NCBI GenBank assembly: GCA_024655945.1
Contig: JANLFK010000001.1
Span: forward strand, 372,001 to 436,000
Direction: 5' to 3'
Origin: a candidate division KSB1 bacterium
GTDB lineage: Bacteria; Zhuqueibacterota; Zhuqueibacteria; JANLFK01; Oleimicrobiaceae
DNA length: 64,000 nucleotides
Shown: piece after piece, positions 1-8,629 of the stretch
How positions within the stretch are numbered: position 1 is the first letter of the stretch
Layout: every line of letters starts with the position of its first letter
Notes under the pieces: model-generated
Seen by the model: the letters and a program-made list of their open reading frames with translations, nothing else
Databases searched by the model: none
Told to the model about the DNA's origin: nothing
Translations under genes and position numbers: made by a program

Positions 1-623
1 GCGCCATAGAGCACGATCTTGAGCTGATTGATCTTCTTGCCCACCAGCTTGACGGCATTGATGAAGCCGGCCACGGTAACGGCCGCAGTCCCCTGCTGGT
101 CATCATGCCAGACTGGGATGTGGCACTCCTGGCGCAGACGGTCCAGGATATAGAAACACTTCGGCTTGGCAATGTCCTCGAGGTTGATGCCGCCAAAGGT
201 GGGCTGCAAAATCTTCACCGTGCGGATGAACTCCTCGGCATCCTTAGTGTCCAGGCACAAGGGGAAGGCATCGACCCCGCCGAGGTACTTGAAAAGGATG
301 GCCTTCCCTTCCATGACCGGCATGCCCGCCTCTGGGCCGATGTCGCCGAGACCAAGCACGCGCGTGCCATCGGTGATGACGGCCACCAGGTTGGCTTTGT
401 TCGTGTATTCGAGAACCTTCTCCGGGTCCGATTGAATGGCCTTGCACGGTTCAGCCACGCCGGGCGTGTACCAGATGGCGAAATCATCAAAGCTGCGGAT
501 GCAGCACTTGGGGACGATCTCGATCTTGCCCCGGTAGAAGGGGTGAAGTCGCATTGCCTCTTTGGCCGGACGGTATGCCTTCGCCAACAACTCATCGGTG
601 TTCAGCTTCTTCGCAGTTGCCAT
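1..623 (-). CDS. NAD(P)-dependent malic enzyme, N-terminal part (cut by window start)
   Basis: Oxidative decarboxylation of malate to pyruvate in the cytoplasm. The minus strand from the ATG at 623 reads [20 protein letters not shown] and continues open to the window edge (about 207 codons). It includes the malic-enzyme block [19 protein letters not shown] and, further on, the conserved WHDDQQGTA segment followed by the start of a Rossmann domain. The C-terminal NAD-binding half lies outside the window. A strong promoter sits upstream at 874-902, so the gene is probably transcribed alone or leads an operon. Whether the cofactor is NAD or NADP cannot be decided from this part. Confidence 0.93.
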   Translation of the reverse strand, partial: MATAKKLNTDELLAKAYRPAKEAMRLHPFYRGKIEIVPKCCIRSFDDFAIWYTPGVAEPCKAIQSDPEKVLEYTNKANLVAVITDGTRVLGLGDIGPEAGMPVMEGKAILFKYLGGVDAFPLCLDTKDAEEFIRTVKILQPTFGGINLEDIAKPKCFYILDRLRQECHIPVWHDDQQGTAAVTVAGFINAVKLVGKKINQLKIVLYG

Positions 624-984
624 CGTTCTGCCTTTCTGTTGTGACACCTACCAAGCCAAGAACCCTCTTCCCCCAGCTCGTGGGCCAAATAGAAAAAGCA
701 GGCGCGCTGAAGCCTGCCTACACTCTCACCCGGTCGTGGCTTCTCCCATTTTCGCACGCCTCTGGACCGCGCTCGGCTGCAGCATCCTCGCGGCAAGCCG
801 GCCCCCCTTGGGGCGCCCTGGGTGTCAGCTTCCCCTTGCGGCACCCGATCCGTCGCGCCTATGATGGCCGTCTATTATACCAAAAAAATCTCTAAAAGTC
901 AAGGTGAAAACCACTTTTCTTATGCGCGCCTTGGGCGGCTCTACGGGCCAGGGACGCAAGCAGGCAATACCTTTCGCATCGCGG
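624..984. other. Intergenic region with malic enzyme promoter and a small palindrome
   Basis: This 361-bp gap separates the divergently placed malic enzyme start from the stop of the NamZ-like gene. It holds the malic enzyme promoter (874-902) and a GC-rich inverted repeat near 696-716 (GCAGGC, short loop, GCCTGC) of the kind often scattered between genes. I see no credible coding sequence: the short open frames lack ribosome sites and recognisable protein features. Confidence 0.5.
874..902 (-). promoter_or_regulatory. Sigma-70-type promoter of the malic enzyme gene
   Basis: On the minus strand the -35 box TTGACT (897-902) and the -10 box TATAAT (874-879) are separated by exactly 17 bp, inside an AT-rich island of an otherwise GC-rich gap. 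It points toward the start at 623, leaving a leader of roughly 240 nt. Confidence 0.8.
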
Positions 985-2229
985 CTATCGGTAGAGCAGG
1001 GACTTCTGGCGAACTTTCATAAAGTCGTCCAGCGCCGGCTGCCATTGGCGCATGATCTCCTGGGCGCTGTGCCCCTCTAGGAGGGCCTTGCGAACCTTGT
1101 CGGTGCCCATGGCACGGTCAAAGCTATCCGGGCGGTAGCGGCTCCGATCGAAGAGGTCGACCTGCGGGTAGAGCTTGCGCAGGGCCGCCAAAATGTGCAT
1201 TTGCGTCTCCATCGGCCGGAATGCTCGGGGGTCGGTTATGTGAATCTGTACGCCATGAAGCTGCTTGTCCTTGAACCGAAAGTAGTAGGGACGGAAATAC
1301 TGCGGGCGGAAGACCACGCCAGGCAAAGCCTGGGCATTGAGATGGTCTGCCAGGGCCTGGCCATCGGTAAACTCGTCGGCAACAAGCTCAAAGGGGAGCG
1401 TGTAGCCCACTCCCTCGCAGATCCCCAGCTCGCCAAGGCAGCCAGTGGCCGGGTAGAAAAGGGCGGTCTCGGCGTGGGGGATGTGAGGAGAGGTCGGCAC
1501 CCAGGGCAACCCGGTATCCGCAAAGAGCATATCCCGTCGCCATCCCTCCATAGGCACCACCGTCAGCTCGCAGTTGATGCCAAACTCACGATTGAAAAGC
1601 ATGGCCAGCTCGCCCACCGTCATGCCGTAGGTGTACGGGATCGGGTAGCGGCCGATGCCCGATTCGAACCCATGCTCCAGAACCGGGCCTTCGACCAGCA
1701 GCCCACCCACGGGGTTCGGGCGGTCGAGCACCACAAAAGGGATTTTTTGGGCAGCAGCCGCCTCCATGGACGAGGCCATGGTGTAGATGTAGGTGTACGT
1801 GCGCGAGCCTATGTCCTGGATGTCATAGACCAACACGTCCACGTCCTTGAGCATCTCGGCAGTAGGTTTGCTGCGGCGGCCGTAGAGACTGTACACTGGC
1901 AACCCAGTGCGAGCATCGACAAAGTCGCTCACCTGCTCTCCGGCGAAGACGTCGCCGCGCACGCCATGCTCCGGGCCAAACAGGGCAACCAGCTTCACGC
2001 CGGGCAGCGCATTAAGCACGTCGATGGTCGATTTCAGAGTGGAAGTGACCCCCGTGGGATTGGTAATCAGCCCGACGCGTTTGCCGCGAAGCAGGTCCTG
2101 GCGCTTGGCAACCAACACCTCCACACCTGGCTTGACGCGGGCCGGAGCAGAGCACACCAGAGAAGAGCCCATCAAGGCCCCTGCTGCTGCCAACACGGAC
2201 ACCTTCCAACCTCTTGTTCCTCTACGCAC
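985..2229 (-). CDS. DUF1343 / NamZ-type exo-beta-N-acetylmuramidase, exported
   Basis: The DUF1343 (NamZ) family removes terminal N-acetylmuramic acid from peptidoglycan fragments, serving cell-wall recycling. The 414-residue protein begins with a signal peptide (residues 1-27, hydrophobic VLAAAGALMGSSLV). It then carries family blocks: GLITNPTGV, LFGPEHGVRG, VYDIQDIGSRTYTYIYTM and LDRPNPVGG. Length fits the family. The start is a GTG at 2229 with a GAGGAGG ribosome site 6 nt upstream. No other amino-sugar recycling gene lies nearby, so the muramidase role rests on family membership only. Confidence 0.9.
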   Translation of the reverse strand: MRRGTRGWKVSVLAAAGALMGSSLVCSAPARVKPGVEVLVAKRQDLLRGKRVGLITNPTGVTSTLKSTIDVLNALPGVKLVALFGPEHGVRGDVFAGEQVSDFVDARTGLPVYSLYGRRSKPTAEMLKDVDVLVYDIQDIGSRTYTYIYTMASSMEAAAAQKIPFVVLDRPNPVGGLLVEGPVLEHGFESGIGRYPIPYTYGMTVGELAMLFNREFGINCELTVVPMEGWRRDMLFADTGLPWVPTSPHIPHAETALFYPATGCLGELGICEGVGYTLPFELVADEFTDGQALADHLNAQALPGVVFRPQYFRPYYFRFKDKQLHGVQIHITDPRAFRPMETQMHILAALRKLYPQVDLFDRSRYRPDSFDRAMGTDKVRKALLEGHSAQEIMRQWQPALDDFMKVRQKSLLYR

Positions 2230-2262
2230 GGAAAACCTCCTCGTTTGCCTCCGGATGGAGCG

Positions 2263-3174
2263 CTACTTCAGCTCCTTTGCGTACCGCCAGAACACACGGT
2301 ACACGTGGGCGTTGCAGTAGTGCATGTAGAACGGAATCGGTCCCACCCAAGGGATGGTGGAGAACTTGTGCCCTTGTTTCTGCATATCGCGCAGGCACCG
2401 CTTGAGCAGAATGCCTCCTACGCCTTTGCCGCGGAAGACTGCCCTGGTGCCCATGGGGCCAAACCACCCTGTGCCCACGTTGTTCGCGTCATAGGCGGAA
2501 AAAGCTTCGATGCGGCCGTTAAGGAGCGCCACGTGCAGACGGATCGGCCGTCGCGAGAGCGTCTTGTGCACCTCCGGCACCCACGCGGCCCACTCGCTGC
2601 GCAGCAACTCCTCCACTTGCGGCCAGTCTTCTGGTCGCGCCCGCCTGATTTCGATGCCCTGCTTGGCGAGCTCGCGCTCCTCTGCGACGGTGTCGAAGTT
2701 CTGTTTCTGCAAGTCGGCCTTCAGGTGCGAGGTATCACCCACCTTCTTGAAGCCGCGACGCTCCAAGAAGCAAATGGCCTCGGTGTAGGCCAATGGGTCG
2801 ATGCCCGGCTGCAGGTAGTTTACGGGACAGTCCATCACCTGCAGCCTGCTCACTCCGCAGCCCCGCAAACCTTCTTCCACCGACTCCAACAATTGTGAGG
2901 CTATGCCGCGCCGGCGCCATTGGCGGGCAACAGCGAAGAGTTTGATCCAGCCCCTGGCGGTGTCACCCATGCTGCGCCGCGTGACGCCCATCATAAAGCC
3001 TACTATCTGGCCTCCCTGTTCGGCGAGCAGGGCAAGTTCCGGCTCAAAATCGGGATCCTCCCACACCTTCTCCTCGAGGAGGCCCTTGTTCAGGCGATCG
3101 GCGCGCACCGCCCGGTTCCAGAATTCGAGAAGCACCGGAAGGTCCCGTTTGGACAGCTGACGAATAGTCAACAT
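2263..3174 (-). CDS. Tandem GNAT-domain N-acetyltransferase
   Basis: A 303-residue protein with two acetyltransferase (GNAT) domains. The N-terminal one (about residues 1-150) has the acetyl-CoA loop RRRGIASQLL. The C-terminal one (about 155-300) has RGKGVGGILL. A GGAGG-type ribosome site precedes the ATG at 3174. The substrate cannot be told; proteins of this kind acetylate small amines, peptides or protein N-termini. The gene lies 33 nt upstream of the NamZ-like gene on the same strand and could be co-transcribed. It diverges from efp. Confidence 0.85.
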   Translation of the reverse strand: MLTIRQLSKRDLPVLLEFWNRAVRADRLNKGLLEEKVWEDPDFEPELALLAEQGGQIVGFMMGVTRRSMGDTARGWIKLFAVARQWRRRGIASQLLESVEEGLRGCGVSRLQVMDCPVNYLQPGIDPLAYTEAICFLERRGFKKVGDTSHLKADLQKQNFDTVAEERELAKQGIEIRRARPEDWPQVEELLRSEWAAWVPEVHKTLSRRPIRLHVALLNGRIEAFSAYDANNVGTGWFGPMGTRAVFRGKGVGGILLKRCLRDMQKQGHKFSTIPWVGPIPFYMHYCNAHVYRVFWRYAKELK

Positions 3175-3261
3175 CGCTCCTCCTCAGTTTCAGCGTTCAC
3201 AGGCATTCCCATGGGGGAGGCATGCCGGCAGCGGGCGTCGTCTCTCTGCCACCCGCACGAC

Positions 3262-3285
3262 AGCGTTTTTCGCAGGAAAAACGCT
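3262..3285. promoter_or_regulatory. Perfect 9-bp inverted repeat between divergent genes
   Basis: AGCGTTTTT (3262-3270) and AAAAACGCT (3277-3285) form a perfect 9-bp stem around a 6-nt spacer. It sits between the divergent starts of the GNAT gene and efp, so a terminator role is unlikely. An operator or a leader hairpin is more plausible, though unproven. Confidence 0.4.
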
Positions 3286-3295
3286 CACGAACCTC

Positions 3296-3322
3296 TTGCC
3301 TTTTCCCTGAAGATTGTATACA
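3296..3322 (+). promoter_or_regulatory. Possible efp promoter
   Basis: TTGCCT (3296-3301) and TATACA (3317-3322) lie 15 bp apart upstream of efp. The spacing is shorter than in the other promoters of this window, so this is a weak call. Confidence 0.35.
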
Positions 3323-3383
3323 TTTGGCTGGGCAAGTAAGTGAAAGAAACAGCTCACCACTAACCTGGAGGTGCAAAGGGCTT

Positions 3384-3941
3384 ATGTCGTCCATCTCCGA
3401 TTTTCGCCGCGGCATGGCAATCCGGTTCGCGGGGGACATTTACATCATAACCGAGTACCAACATGTGACTCCCGGCAACTTGCGCGCCTTTGTGCGCACG
3501 CGCCTGAAACATGTCAAGACCGGCAGGGTGATTGAGAACACTTTCCGCTTCACCGACAAGTTGGAGGAAGTGCGGCTCGACCGTAAGGACATGCAGTTCC
3601 TCTATCGGGACGGCGATCACTTCGTGTTCATGGACCCAGAGACCTACGACCAAGTCACCATCGACGCCGATTTCTTGGGCGATCAGCTCGCCTTCCTGAA
3701 AGAAGGCAACACAGCGACCATCCTCTACCACGAAAATCGGCCCATCTCTGCCGAGTTGCCCATCACGGTCGACTTGGAGGTGACGCAGGCCGACCCGGTT
3801 GCGCGCGGCGACACGGCGGGTAACCTGACGAACACCGTGACGCTGGAGACGGGAGCGCGCATCCAGGCGCCGCCCTTTGTGAAGGCGGGCGACGTCATCC
3901 GTATCGACACGCGCACCGGCAAGTATCTGTCGCGCGTGTGA
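3384..3941 (+). CDS. efp: Elongation factor P with Asn at the loop tip
   Basis: EF-P binds the ribosome beside the P-site tRNA and relieves stalling at proline runs. The 185-residue protein has the full three-domain length, including the C-terminal signature region (VTLETGARIQAPPFVKAGD). The start is the ATG at 3384 with GGAGGTG upstream; the frame stays open further upstream, but that part is not EF-P-like. In the loop that inserts into the ribosome the sequence is TPGNLRAF, so residue 32 is Asn where most EF-Ps have a Lys or Arg that is modified. From memory, Chlorobi EF-P has a similar PGNLRAF loop. No EF-P modification gene is seen nearby. Confidence 0.95.
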   Translation: MSSISDFRRGMAIRFAGDIYIITEYQHVTPGNLRAFVRTRLKHVKTGRVIENTFRFTDKLEEVRLDRKDMQFLYRDGDHFVFMDPETYDQVTIDADFLGDQLAFLKEGNTATILYHENRPISAELPITVDLEVTQADPVARGDTAGNLTNTVTLETGARIQAPPFVKAGDVIRIDTRTGKYLSRV

Positions 3942-3975
3942 GCAGCATTGCCCTCTTCCACCCTGTCGCGCGACC

Positions 3976-5442
3976 TCACTTCATCTGGTCAAGGAGTTGC
4001 CTGGCCAACTTCCAGACTTTCAGCGCCAAAGCGGCCGTGGTGTCGGTGAGCATCTGCTCAGCCTTGGCAGGCGACTCCTTATGGACCGCCAGGCAATTGG
4101 CCTCAAAGGTTTGCTGCACCCTGAAGATGTCCTTGTCCACCGAGTCCCAGACCTGGCGGACCTGCCGCAGACGTGGTGCAAAGTCGATGTCCACTTTGTC
4201 GGCAAGCGTCGAGAAGGCAACAAACGCGGTGTTCTCTGCCGTCAACCCCTGCCAGTGCGGCTTGGCAAGATGCTCACGAAGCGCCGTCGCATAGTCGTCT
4301 GTCGCATAACCTGGGGGGATGCTCTGCACGCCTGCGTACCACGGCACGAACGCTTGCACATCCGGGCGACGAGGCGCCAGGTAGAGCACTGCCCCCAGCG
4401 GGATGGGCAGCCAGGAGCGCAAGTGGGCCACAAAGCCAAACTGCGTGGATGGTGCACAGATGGTATGGTCGCCCAGCCGATGAGGGCTGCCTTTCTTGTA
4501 GCCCTGACTCTTGTCCAGTTCGGTGCCCTCAAAGTGGTCACGTAGGACGAGCATCAGCTCCTGGATGGTGACCTTTTTCTTCGGTCGACAGGCGAAAGGA
4601 AACTGCGCATCGAGCGAATACGGACGGTCGGCGAGCAGATTGACGCCTCGCCACATGCGGTGGACGTTGCTTGGATGCTGGAGCTGGCTCGGCTTGGAGT
4701 AGGCTCTGGCAAAATGGAAGGCGCCGTCGCGCTCCGGCTGGTACCAGCCCCGCTCGCGCGCATAGTCGATCAGGTCGGAACAGCCAAGGAAGTTGAGGGT
4801 GTCGGCGAGGTCCACCTGGCCAATGGTGTAATAGTTGGGGATGACGGCCACCATGTCGTCGGGCACCCGCTGGGCTACCCAATGCTTGCCGCGCACCACA
4901 GCCAGCAGCCATCCCTCCTGAGGGTCGGCGATGACGTAGGTACGGCCGCTGGAGGCATAACCGAACTGCTCAACCAGGGCCCCTGCCAACTTGACTGCCT
5001 CCCGTGCAGTGCGCGCCCGTTGCGCCACCACATGGCGGAGCCAGTAGCCGATACCGCCGCCCAGCACCTCGCCCTGCTCTTCCCGCGAAAGGCAGGCATC
5101 AGAGGCGACCACCACACCCCATTCGTTCAAGAAGCAGTCGGCAAAGTCCATCCCGCGCATCTCCAGCCAGAGGTAGCCCCACGTCTGCCGGGCCTGCGCC
5201 AGCTTTGCACCAGGGGAAAGAGTCACCGTTTCTTCGGGCGCATGCTGCAGGCGGGGGACCTTGTAGATGTTGACCAGCTGACGGCCACCATCGTCTTCGT
5301 TGTGGGCCACCAGCACGGAGCCGTCAGCAGAGGCGTTCTTGCCGACGACAATGGAAAAACAGCTATGCTCGGCGTTCCGGGCAAGGACAAAGGACACCCA
5401 GAGGAATACAAGGGTAAGGACGAGCAAGGGACGTAGCTTCAT
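3976..5442 (-). CDS. C69-family dipeptidase, exported
   Basis: Peptidase family C69 enzymes are N-terminal-nucleophile hydrolases that cleave dipeptides. The 488-residue protein has a hydrophobic leader (residues 3-20, LRPLLVLTLVFLWVSFVL), followed by HSCFSIVVGKNASADGS. Cys28 is the probable nucleophile exposed after processing; the following NED segment and the WLLAVV and YYTIGQ blocks match the family. The leader suggests a periplasmic enzyme. It may cooperate with the exported S9 peptidase at 12.7-14.7 kb in peptide use, which is an inference from shared theme only. No clear promoter was found in the 360 bp upstream. Confidence 0.85.
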   Translation of the reverse strand: MKLRPLLVLTLVFLWVSFVLARNAEHSCFSIVVGKNASADGSVLVAHNEDDGGRQLVNIYKVPRLQHAPEETVTLSPGAKLAQARQTWGYLWLEMRGMDFADCFLNEWGVVVASDACLSREEQGEVLGGGIGYWLRHVVAQRARTAREAVKLAGALVEQFGYASSGRTYVIADPQEGWLLAVVRGKHWVAQRVPDDMVAVIPNYYTIGQVDLADTLNFLGCSDLIDYARERGWYQPERDGAFHFARAYSKPSQLQHPSNVHRMWRGVNLLADRPYSLDAQFPFACRPKKKVTIQELMLVLRDHFEGTELDKSQGYKKGSPHRLGDHTICAPSTQFGFVAHLRSWLPIPLGAVLYLAPRRPDVQAFVPWYAGVQSIPPGYATDDYATALREHLAKPHWQGLTAENTAFVAFSTLADKVDIDFAPRLRQVRQVWDSVDKDIFRVQQTFEANCLAVHKESPAKAEQMLTDTTAALALKVWKLARQLLDQMK

Positions 5443-5806
5443 GCCAGACCTCCGTCAGACGTGTGCTTCTGGCTGGATTGCACTAAAGCGAGCTGCGCGT
5501 ATTATGTCAGTGGGCCACGCGCCCTTGCTGCGCGGGTTCGCGCGGCTGGCCGGCTGCTTCTCGGTTCTTTCGGCAATGGCGAAGACTGCTCCCCCACGCA
5601 TGCATGCTCCGGCACGCTCTCATCAGACAAAGGGCTCACGGCGTGTTGCTGGACCCCGGTGCTCGCAGGCCGACTCGCTGCCTCAAATATATGAAGATGC
5701 CGCTCAAAATCAAGGAAAAAGTACCGGCAGCGCCAGAAACCGGGGAGCGAAACAGGAAACCGGGGGCTTCATCTAATGCATTGGACTTTACCAGGAGGTG
5801 ACGAAG
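5443..5806. other. Intergenic region, no gene seen
   Basis: This 364-bp gap lies between the divergent C69 dipeptidase and site-2 protease genes, so it must hold at least two promoters. I find none with a convincing -35/-10 pair. Short open frames here have no ribosome sites or recognisable content. The AGGAGG of the protease gene lies at 5793-5798. Confidence 0.4.
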
Positions 5807-6901
5807 ATGAAATGGTCGTTGAACATCGGCTCTTTTCGTGGCATTCCCGTGCGGATTCACACCACGTTTCTTCTCATCTTAGCATGGGTGGCGTTCAGCT
5901 ACTTGCGCCAGGGTCACAGTTTGAGTGTTGCCGCCGCCGGCGTGGGGTTTGTGGTGGCCATTTTCCTCTGCGTGGTGCTGCACGAGTTCGGTCATGCGCT
6001 GGTGGCGCAGAAGTATGGCATTCGCACGCGTGATATCACCCTGCTGCCCATCGGGGGCGTGGCGCGCATCGAGCGCATGCCCGATGACCCGCGGCAGGAG
6101 CTGTGGCTGGCCGCGGCCGGGCCGTCGGTGAACATAGCAATCGCCGCCGTGCTGTTCATCATCCTCAACGCCACCACGGCCTTGGTCCCCATGAGCAAGC
6201 TGACGGTGACCACCGGCCCCTTTGTGCAACGGCTGCTGCTGGTCAACCTCTTCCTGGCCGGCTTCAATCTGTTGCCGGCGTTCCCCATGGACGGAGGACG
6301 GGTGGTTCGCGCGCTCCTGGCCATGCGCATGGACTATGCCCGTGCCACCCATGTGGCCGCCTCCTTGGGGCAGGGGATGGCGCTGCTGTTCGGCTTTTTG
6401 GGAGCCTTCTTCAACCCGTTCCTGATTTTCATTGCCTTGTTCGTCTGGATAGGGGCTGCACAGGAATCCAGCGTCACCAGTCTGCGCACCCTGTTCAACG
6501 ATGTGCCTGTGAGCAGCGCCATGCTCACCGACTTCCGCACCCTGCACCCGGACGACACCCTGCAACGCGCCGTAGACCTCATTCTGGCCGGCTACCAGCA
6601 GGACTTCCCGGTGGTGGTTGACGGCTCGGTGGTCGGGATTCTCTCGCGCACCGACCTGATGAGCGCCCTTGCCGAGCACGGACAAGACTATCCAGTGGCG
6701 CAAGCAATGAGCAAGGAATTCGAGGTGGTGGAGAGTTCGGACATGCTGCAGAACGCCATGGCCAAACTGCAGGGGTGCAAGTGCCACATTATGCCTGTGC
6801 TCAAAGCTGGCACGCTGCGCGGGCTCCTCGCACCGGAGAACATCGCGGAGTTCATGATGATTCATGCGGCGCTGGAGAAAGCAGTGAGCCGTGCCCGATA
6901 A
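5807..6901 (+). CDS. Site-2 protease family (M50) membrane metalloprotease with CBS pair
   Basis: An intramembrane zinc protease of the SpoIVFB-like branch. Membrane segments fill residues 1-230. The zinc motif HEFGH lies in segment 2 (VVLHEFGHALVA). The third ligand sits in the late motif FNLLPAFPMDGGRV. Two CBS domains (about residues 235-355) follow and may sense an adenine nucleotide, as in other CBS-linked site-2 proteases. I chose the ATG at 5807 because AGGAGG ends 8 nt before it; a GTG at 5798 lies within that ribosome site. A terminator follows at 6922-6952, so the gene seems monocistronic. The substrate is unknown. Confidence 0.92.
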   Translation: MKWSLNIGSFRGIPVRIHTTFLLILAWVAFSYLRQGHSLSVAAAGVGFVVAIFLCVVLHEFGHALVAQKYGIRTRDITLLPIGGVARIERMPDDPRQELWLAAAGPSVNIAIAAVLFIILNATTALVPMSKLTVTTGPFVQRLLLVNLFLAGFNLLPAFPMDGGRVVRALLAMRMDYARATHVAASLGQGMALLFGFLGAFFNPFLIFIALFVWIGAAQESSVTSLRTLFNDVPVSSAMLTDFRTLHPDDTLQRAVDLILAGYQQDFPVVVDGSVVGILSRTDLMSALAEHGQDYPVAQAMSKEFEVVESSDMLQNAMAKLQGCKCHIMPVLKAGTLRGLLAPENIAEFMMIHAALEKAVSRAR

Positions 6902-6921
6902 GCAGGCTTGGTGAGCTTGAC

Positions 6922-6952
6922 CAGGCCCGGCTTGCTTATGCCGGGCCGTTTT
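6922..6952 (+). terminator. Rho-independent terminator after the site-2 protease gene
   Basis: GGCCCGGC (6924-6931), an 8-nt loop, then GCCGGGCC (6940-6947) form a perfect 8-bp GC stem, followed by G and TTTT. It starts 23 nt after the stop codon. Confidence 0.85.
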
Positions 6953-7231
6953 CGCTCTCAACCCATAGGCGAGGGCTGGTGCAGCATGGGAGCGTAGCGG
7001 CGGAGGGCCCGCCCGCCGGAGCCCAGTCTCTGCCCGCCAGAGGTGCGGCTCTCGGGAGCTTACGGGAACGAAGTGCGAAGGCCCAAGCCCTTTTTCCGAA
7101 CAGCGCTGGCCCTGGCGACGTGCAGCTGGCTGCGATTCTCTTAGTGGCCTGTCCACCCCCGCGAAGAGATGCTGAGGCGGGCGACGCCGCTGCGACAATG
7201 TGGCACCTGATCAGGCCGCGGAATATTTCCC

Positions 7232-7260
7232 TTGACAATTTCGTAACATAGATGTAAATT
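7232..7260 (+). promoter_or_regulatory. Near-consensus promoter of the PLP enzyme / CDP-alcohol transferase pair
   Basis: The consensus -35 box TTGACA (7232-7237) and the -10 box TAAATT (7255-7260) are separated by 17 bp. The leader to the GTG start at 7337 is about 70 nt. Confidence 0.85.
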
Positions 7261-7336
7261 TGCCAGCGTTTTTGGGCAGTTGCAGGAGTGCAGCGAGAAC
7301 AGAGCCTGAGGACGAGCATCCAACAGGGAGAGCATC

Positions 7337-8590
7337 GTGGGCAAAAAGCGTGAGTCGCCGCAAACCCGAGACATCCTGCTTGACAAGAACGAGAACAAGT
7401 ACGGCCCCTCACCCAAGTGCATGAAGGTGCTGCGCAGTCTGCACAAGAGCTGCCTTTCGGACTATACCAGGGACGATAATCGCGGCCTGCGGCACCTGCT
7501 GGCAGAGCGATTCGACGTCGCCGTCGAGCAGGTACTGCTGGGCTACGGCGCCGAGGACATCTTGAAGCAAATCTTCGAGCTGGCGCTCGGGCCTAGCCAG
7601 ACCGTGCTGTTGCCCAGCCACGGCTGGTACTATTACGACCAGCTTTGCGACGTCCGGAAGTTGGAGAAGCACACCTACCTCATGTACCGACATGGGCGGC
7701 AATTCCTCTACGACTACGAGTCGCTGTTGGAGCAGTTCGTGACCCTGCGCCCCCGTCTGACCGTGGTCTGTTCACCCAACAACCCAACCGGGTCAACGTT
7801 CGCCCCCGGCCACTTCGAGTCCGTGCTGCTGAGTTCCCATCCCGAGCAGGTTCTGCTCTACGATCAGGCGTACGCAGGGTTTGCCTCTGGCGAGCAGCCG
7901 CCCATCAGCAGGTGGCTGCAGATCTACGGCAACCTGATAGTGCTCGGCACCTTCTCCAAGTACTACGCGCTGGCCGGGGCGCGCATCGGCTTTGCCTTGG
8001 TCAGCAAAGGGCTTCCCGAGAAATTGGGCCTCACGGAGCGCTTGCTTGGCTTCAGCCAGGTGCTCGAGCAGTTAGCGATCGCCGCCCTCGACTCCGACAA
8101 GTACTACCGCTCAGTGGCCAAAAAAACGCGTCGCGACCGCACGAAACTGATCGAGAAGATCAACTCGCTTCCTGGATTCGTCGCCTTCGACTCCGAAGCA
8201 AACTTCTTCCTGGCTGAGTACCCACCTCATGCCAGAGAGCTCCTCACCGAGGAGCTGGCCAAGAGGCACCTCAAGATCAAGTTCATCACCGATGCACCTG
8301 CGTTTCGCAACATGGTGCGCATTTCGATTGGCAAACAGGAGCATACGGCTCTCCTGGTGGGCGCCCTGGACGCGGTGGCCAGGCGGATGGCGTTGCGTCG
8401 CCATGTGCTGCGCACCATCAACGCCATGGTGCTACGCCGGGCCATCGTTGCGGTGAGCAAGGCACCGCGTGTGCCCGTTTCCCTGCTCAACCGCTACGTG
8501 ATCCGTGGGGTACCCGTCACCCTGGTAACTGCTGCGGTGCGCAAAGTGCTCGGCCAGGAATGCTCTCCAGGCCAAAGGCTTCCGTCTTAG
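7337..8590 (+). CDS. HisC/CobD-like fold-type I PLP enzyme (aminotransferase or decarboxylase)
   Basis: The protein has 417 residues; about residues 15-350 match the histidinol-phosphate aminotransferase family. Visible motifs are LDKNENKYGPSP at the N-terminus, SPNNPTGS, YDQAYAGF, and the PLP-lysine segment TFSKYYALAGARIGF. The last ~65 residues are a basic, partly hydrophobic extension beyond HisC length. There is no histidine biosynthesis gene nearby. The next gene, 39 nt downstream, is a CDP-alcohol phosphotransferase, and a nucleotidyltransferase lies across the locus. CobD, a HisC relative, decarboxylates threonine phosphate to aminopropanol phosphate. A similar reaction making a phospho-amino-alcohol is therefore a good alternative to plain transamination. 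The start is GTG, with AGGGAG upstream. Confidence 0.8.
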   Translation: MGKKRESPQTRDILLDKNENKYGPSPKCMKVLRSLHKSCLSDYTRDDNRGLRHLLAERFDVAVEQVLLGYGAEDILKQIFELALGPSQTVLLPSHGWYYYDQLCDVRKLEKHTYLMYRHGRQFLYDYESLLEQFVTLRPRLTVVCSPNNPTGSTFAPGHFESVLLSSHPEQVLLYDQAYAGFASGEQPPISRWLQIYGNLIVLGTFSKYYALAGARIGFALVSKGLPEKLGLTERLLGFSQVLEQLAIAALDSDKYYRSVAKKTRRDRTKLIEKINSLPGFVAFDSEANFFLAEYPPHARELLTEELAKRHLKIKFITDAPAFRNMVRISIGKQEHTALLVGALDAVARRMALRRHVLRTINAMVLRRAIVAVSKAPRVPVSLLNRYVIRGVPVTLVTAAVRKVLGQECSPGQRLPS

Positions 8591-8629
8591 AGGTTTCGCC
8601 ACCCGCAGGAGGTCCGCCGAGCGAGTGCG

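Larger units (their letters stand above)
6902..7336. other. Intergenic region with terminator and promoter
   Basis: The 435-bp gap holds the terminator of the protease gene (6922-6952) and a near-consensus promoter (7232-7260) for the following PLP enzyme. The middle (about 6960-7220) shows no credible gene. Confidence 0.5.

Noticed and set aside
1195-2898. Plus-strand open frame of about 567 codons
   Set aside because: It is antisense to the NamZ-like and GNAT genes, whose family motifs are clear; no motif is seen in the antisense product.
5879-7198. Minus-strand open frame of about 439 codons
   Set aside because: It lies antisense to the site-2 protease gene and its terminator; composition is shadow-like.
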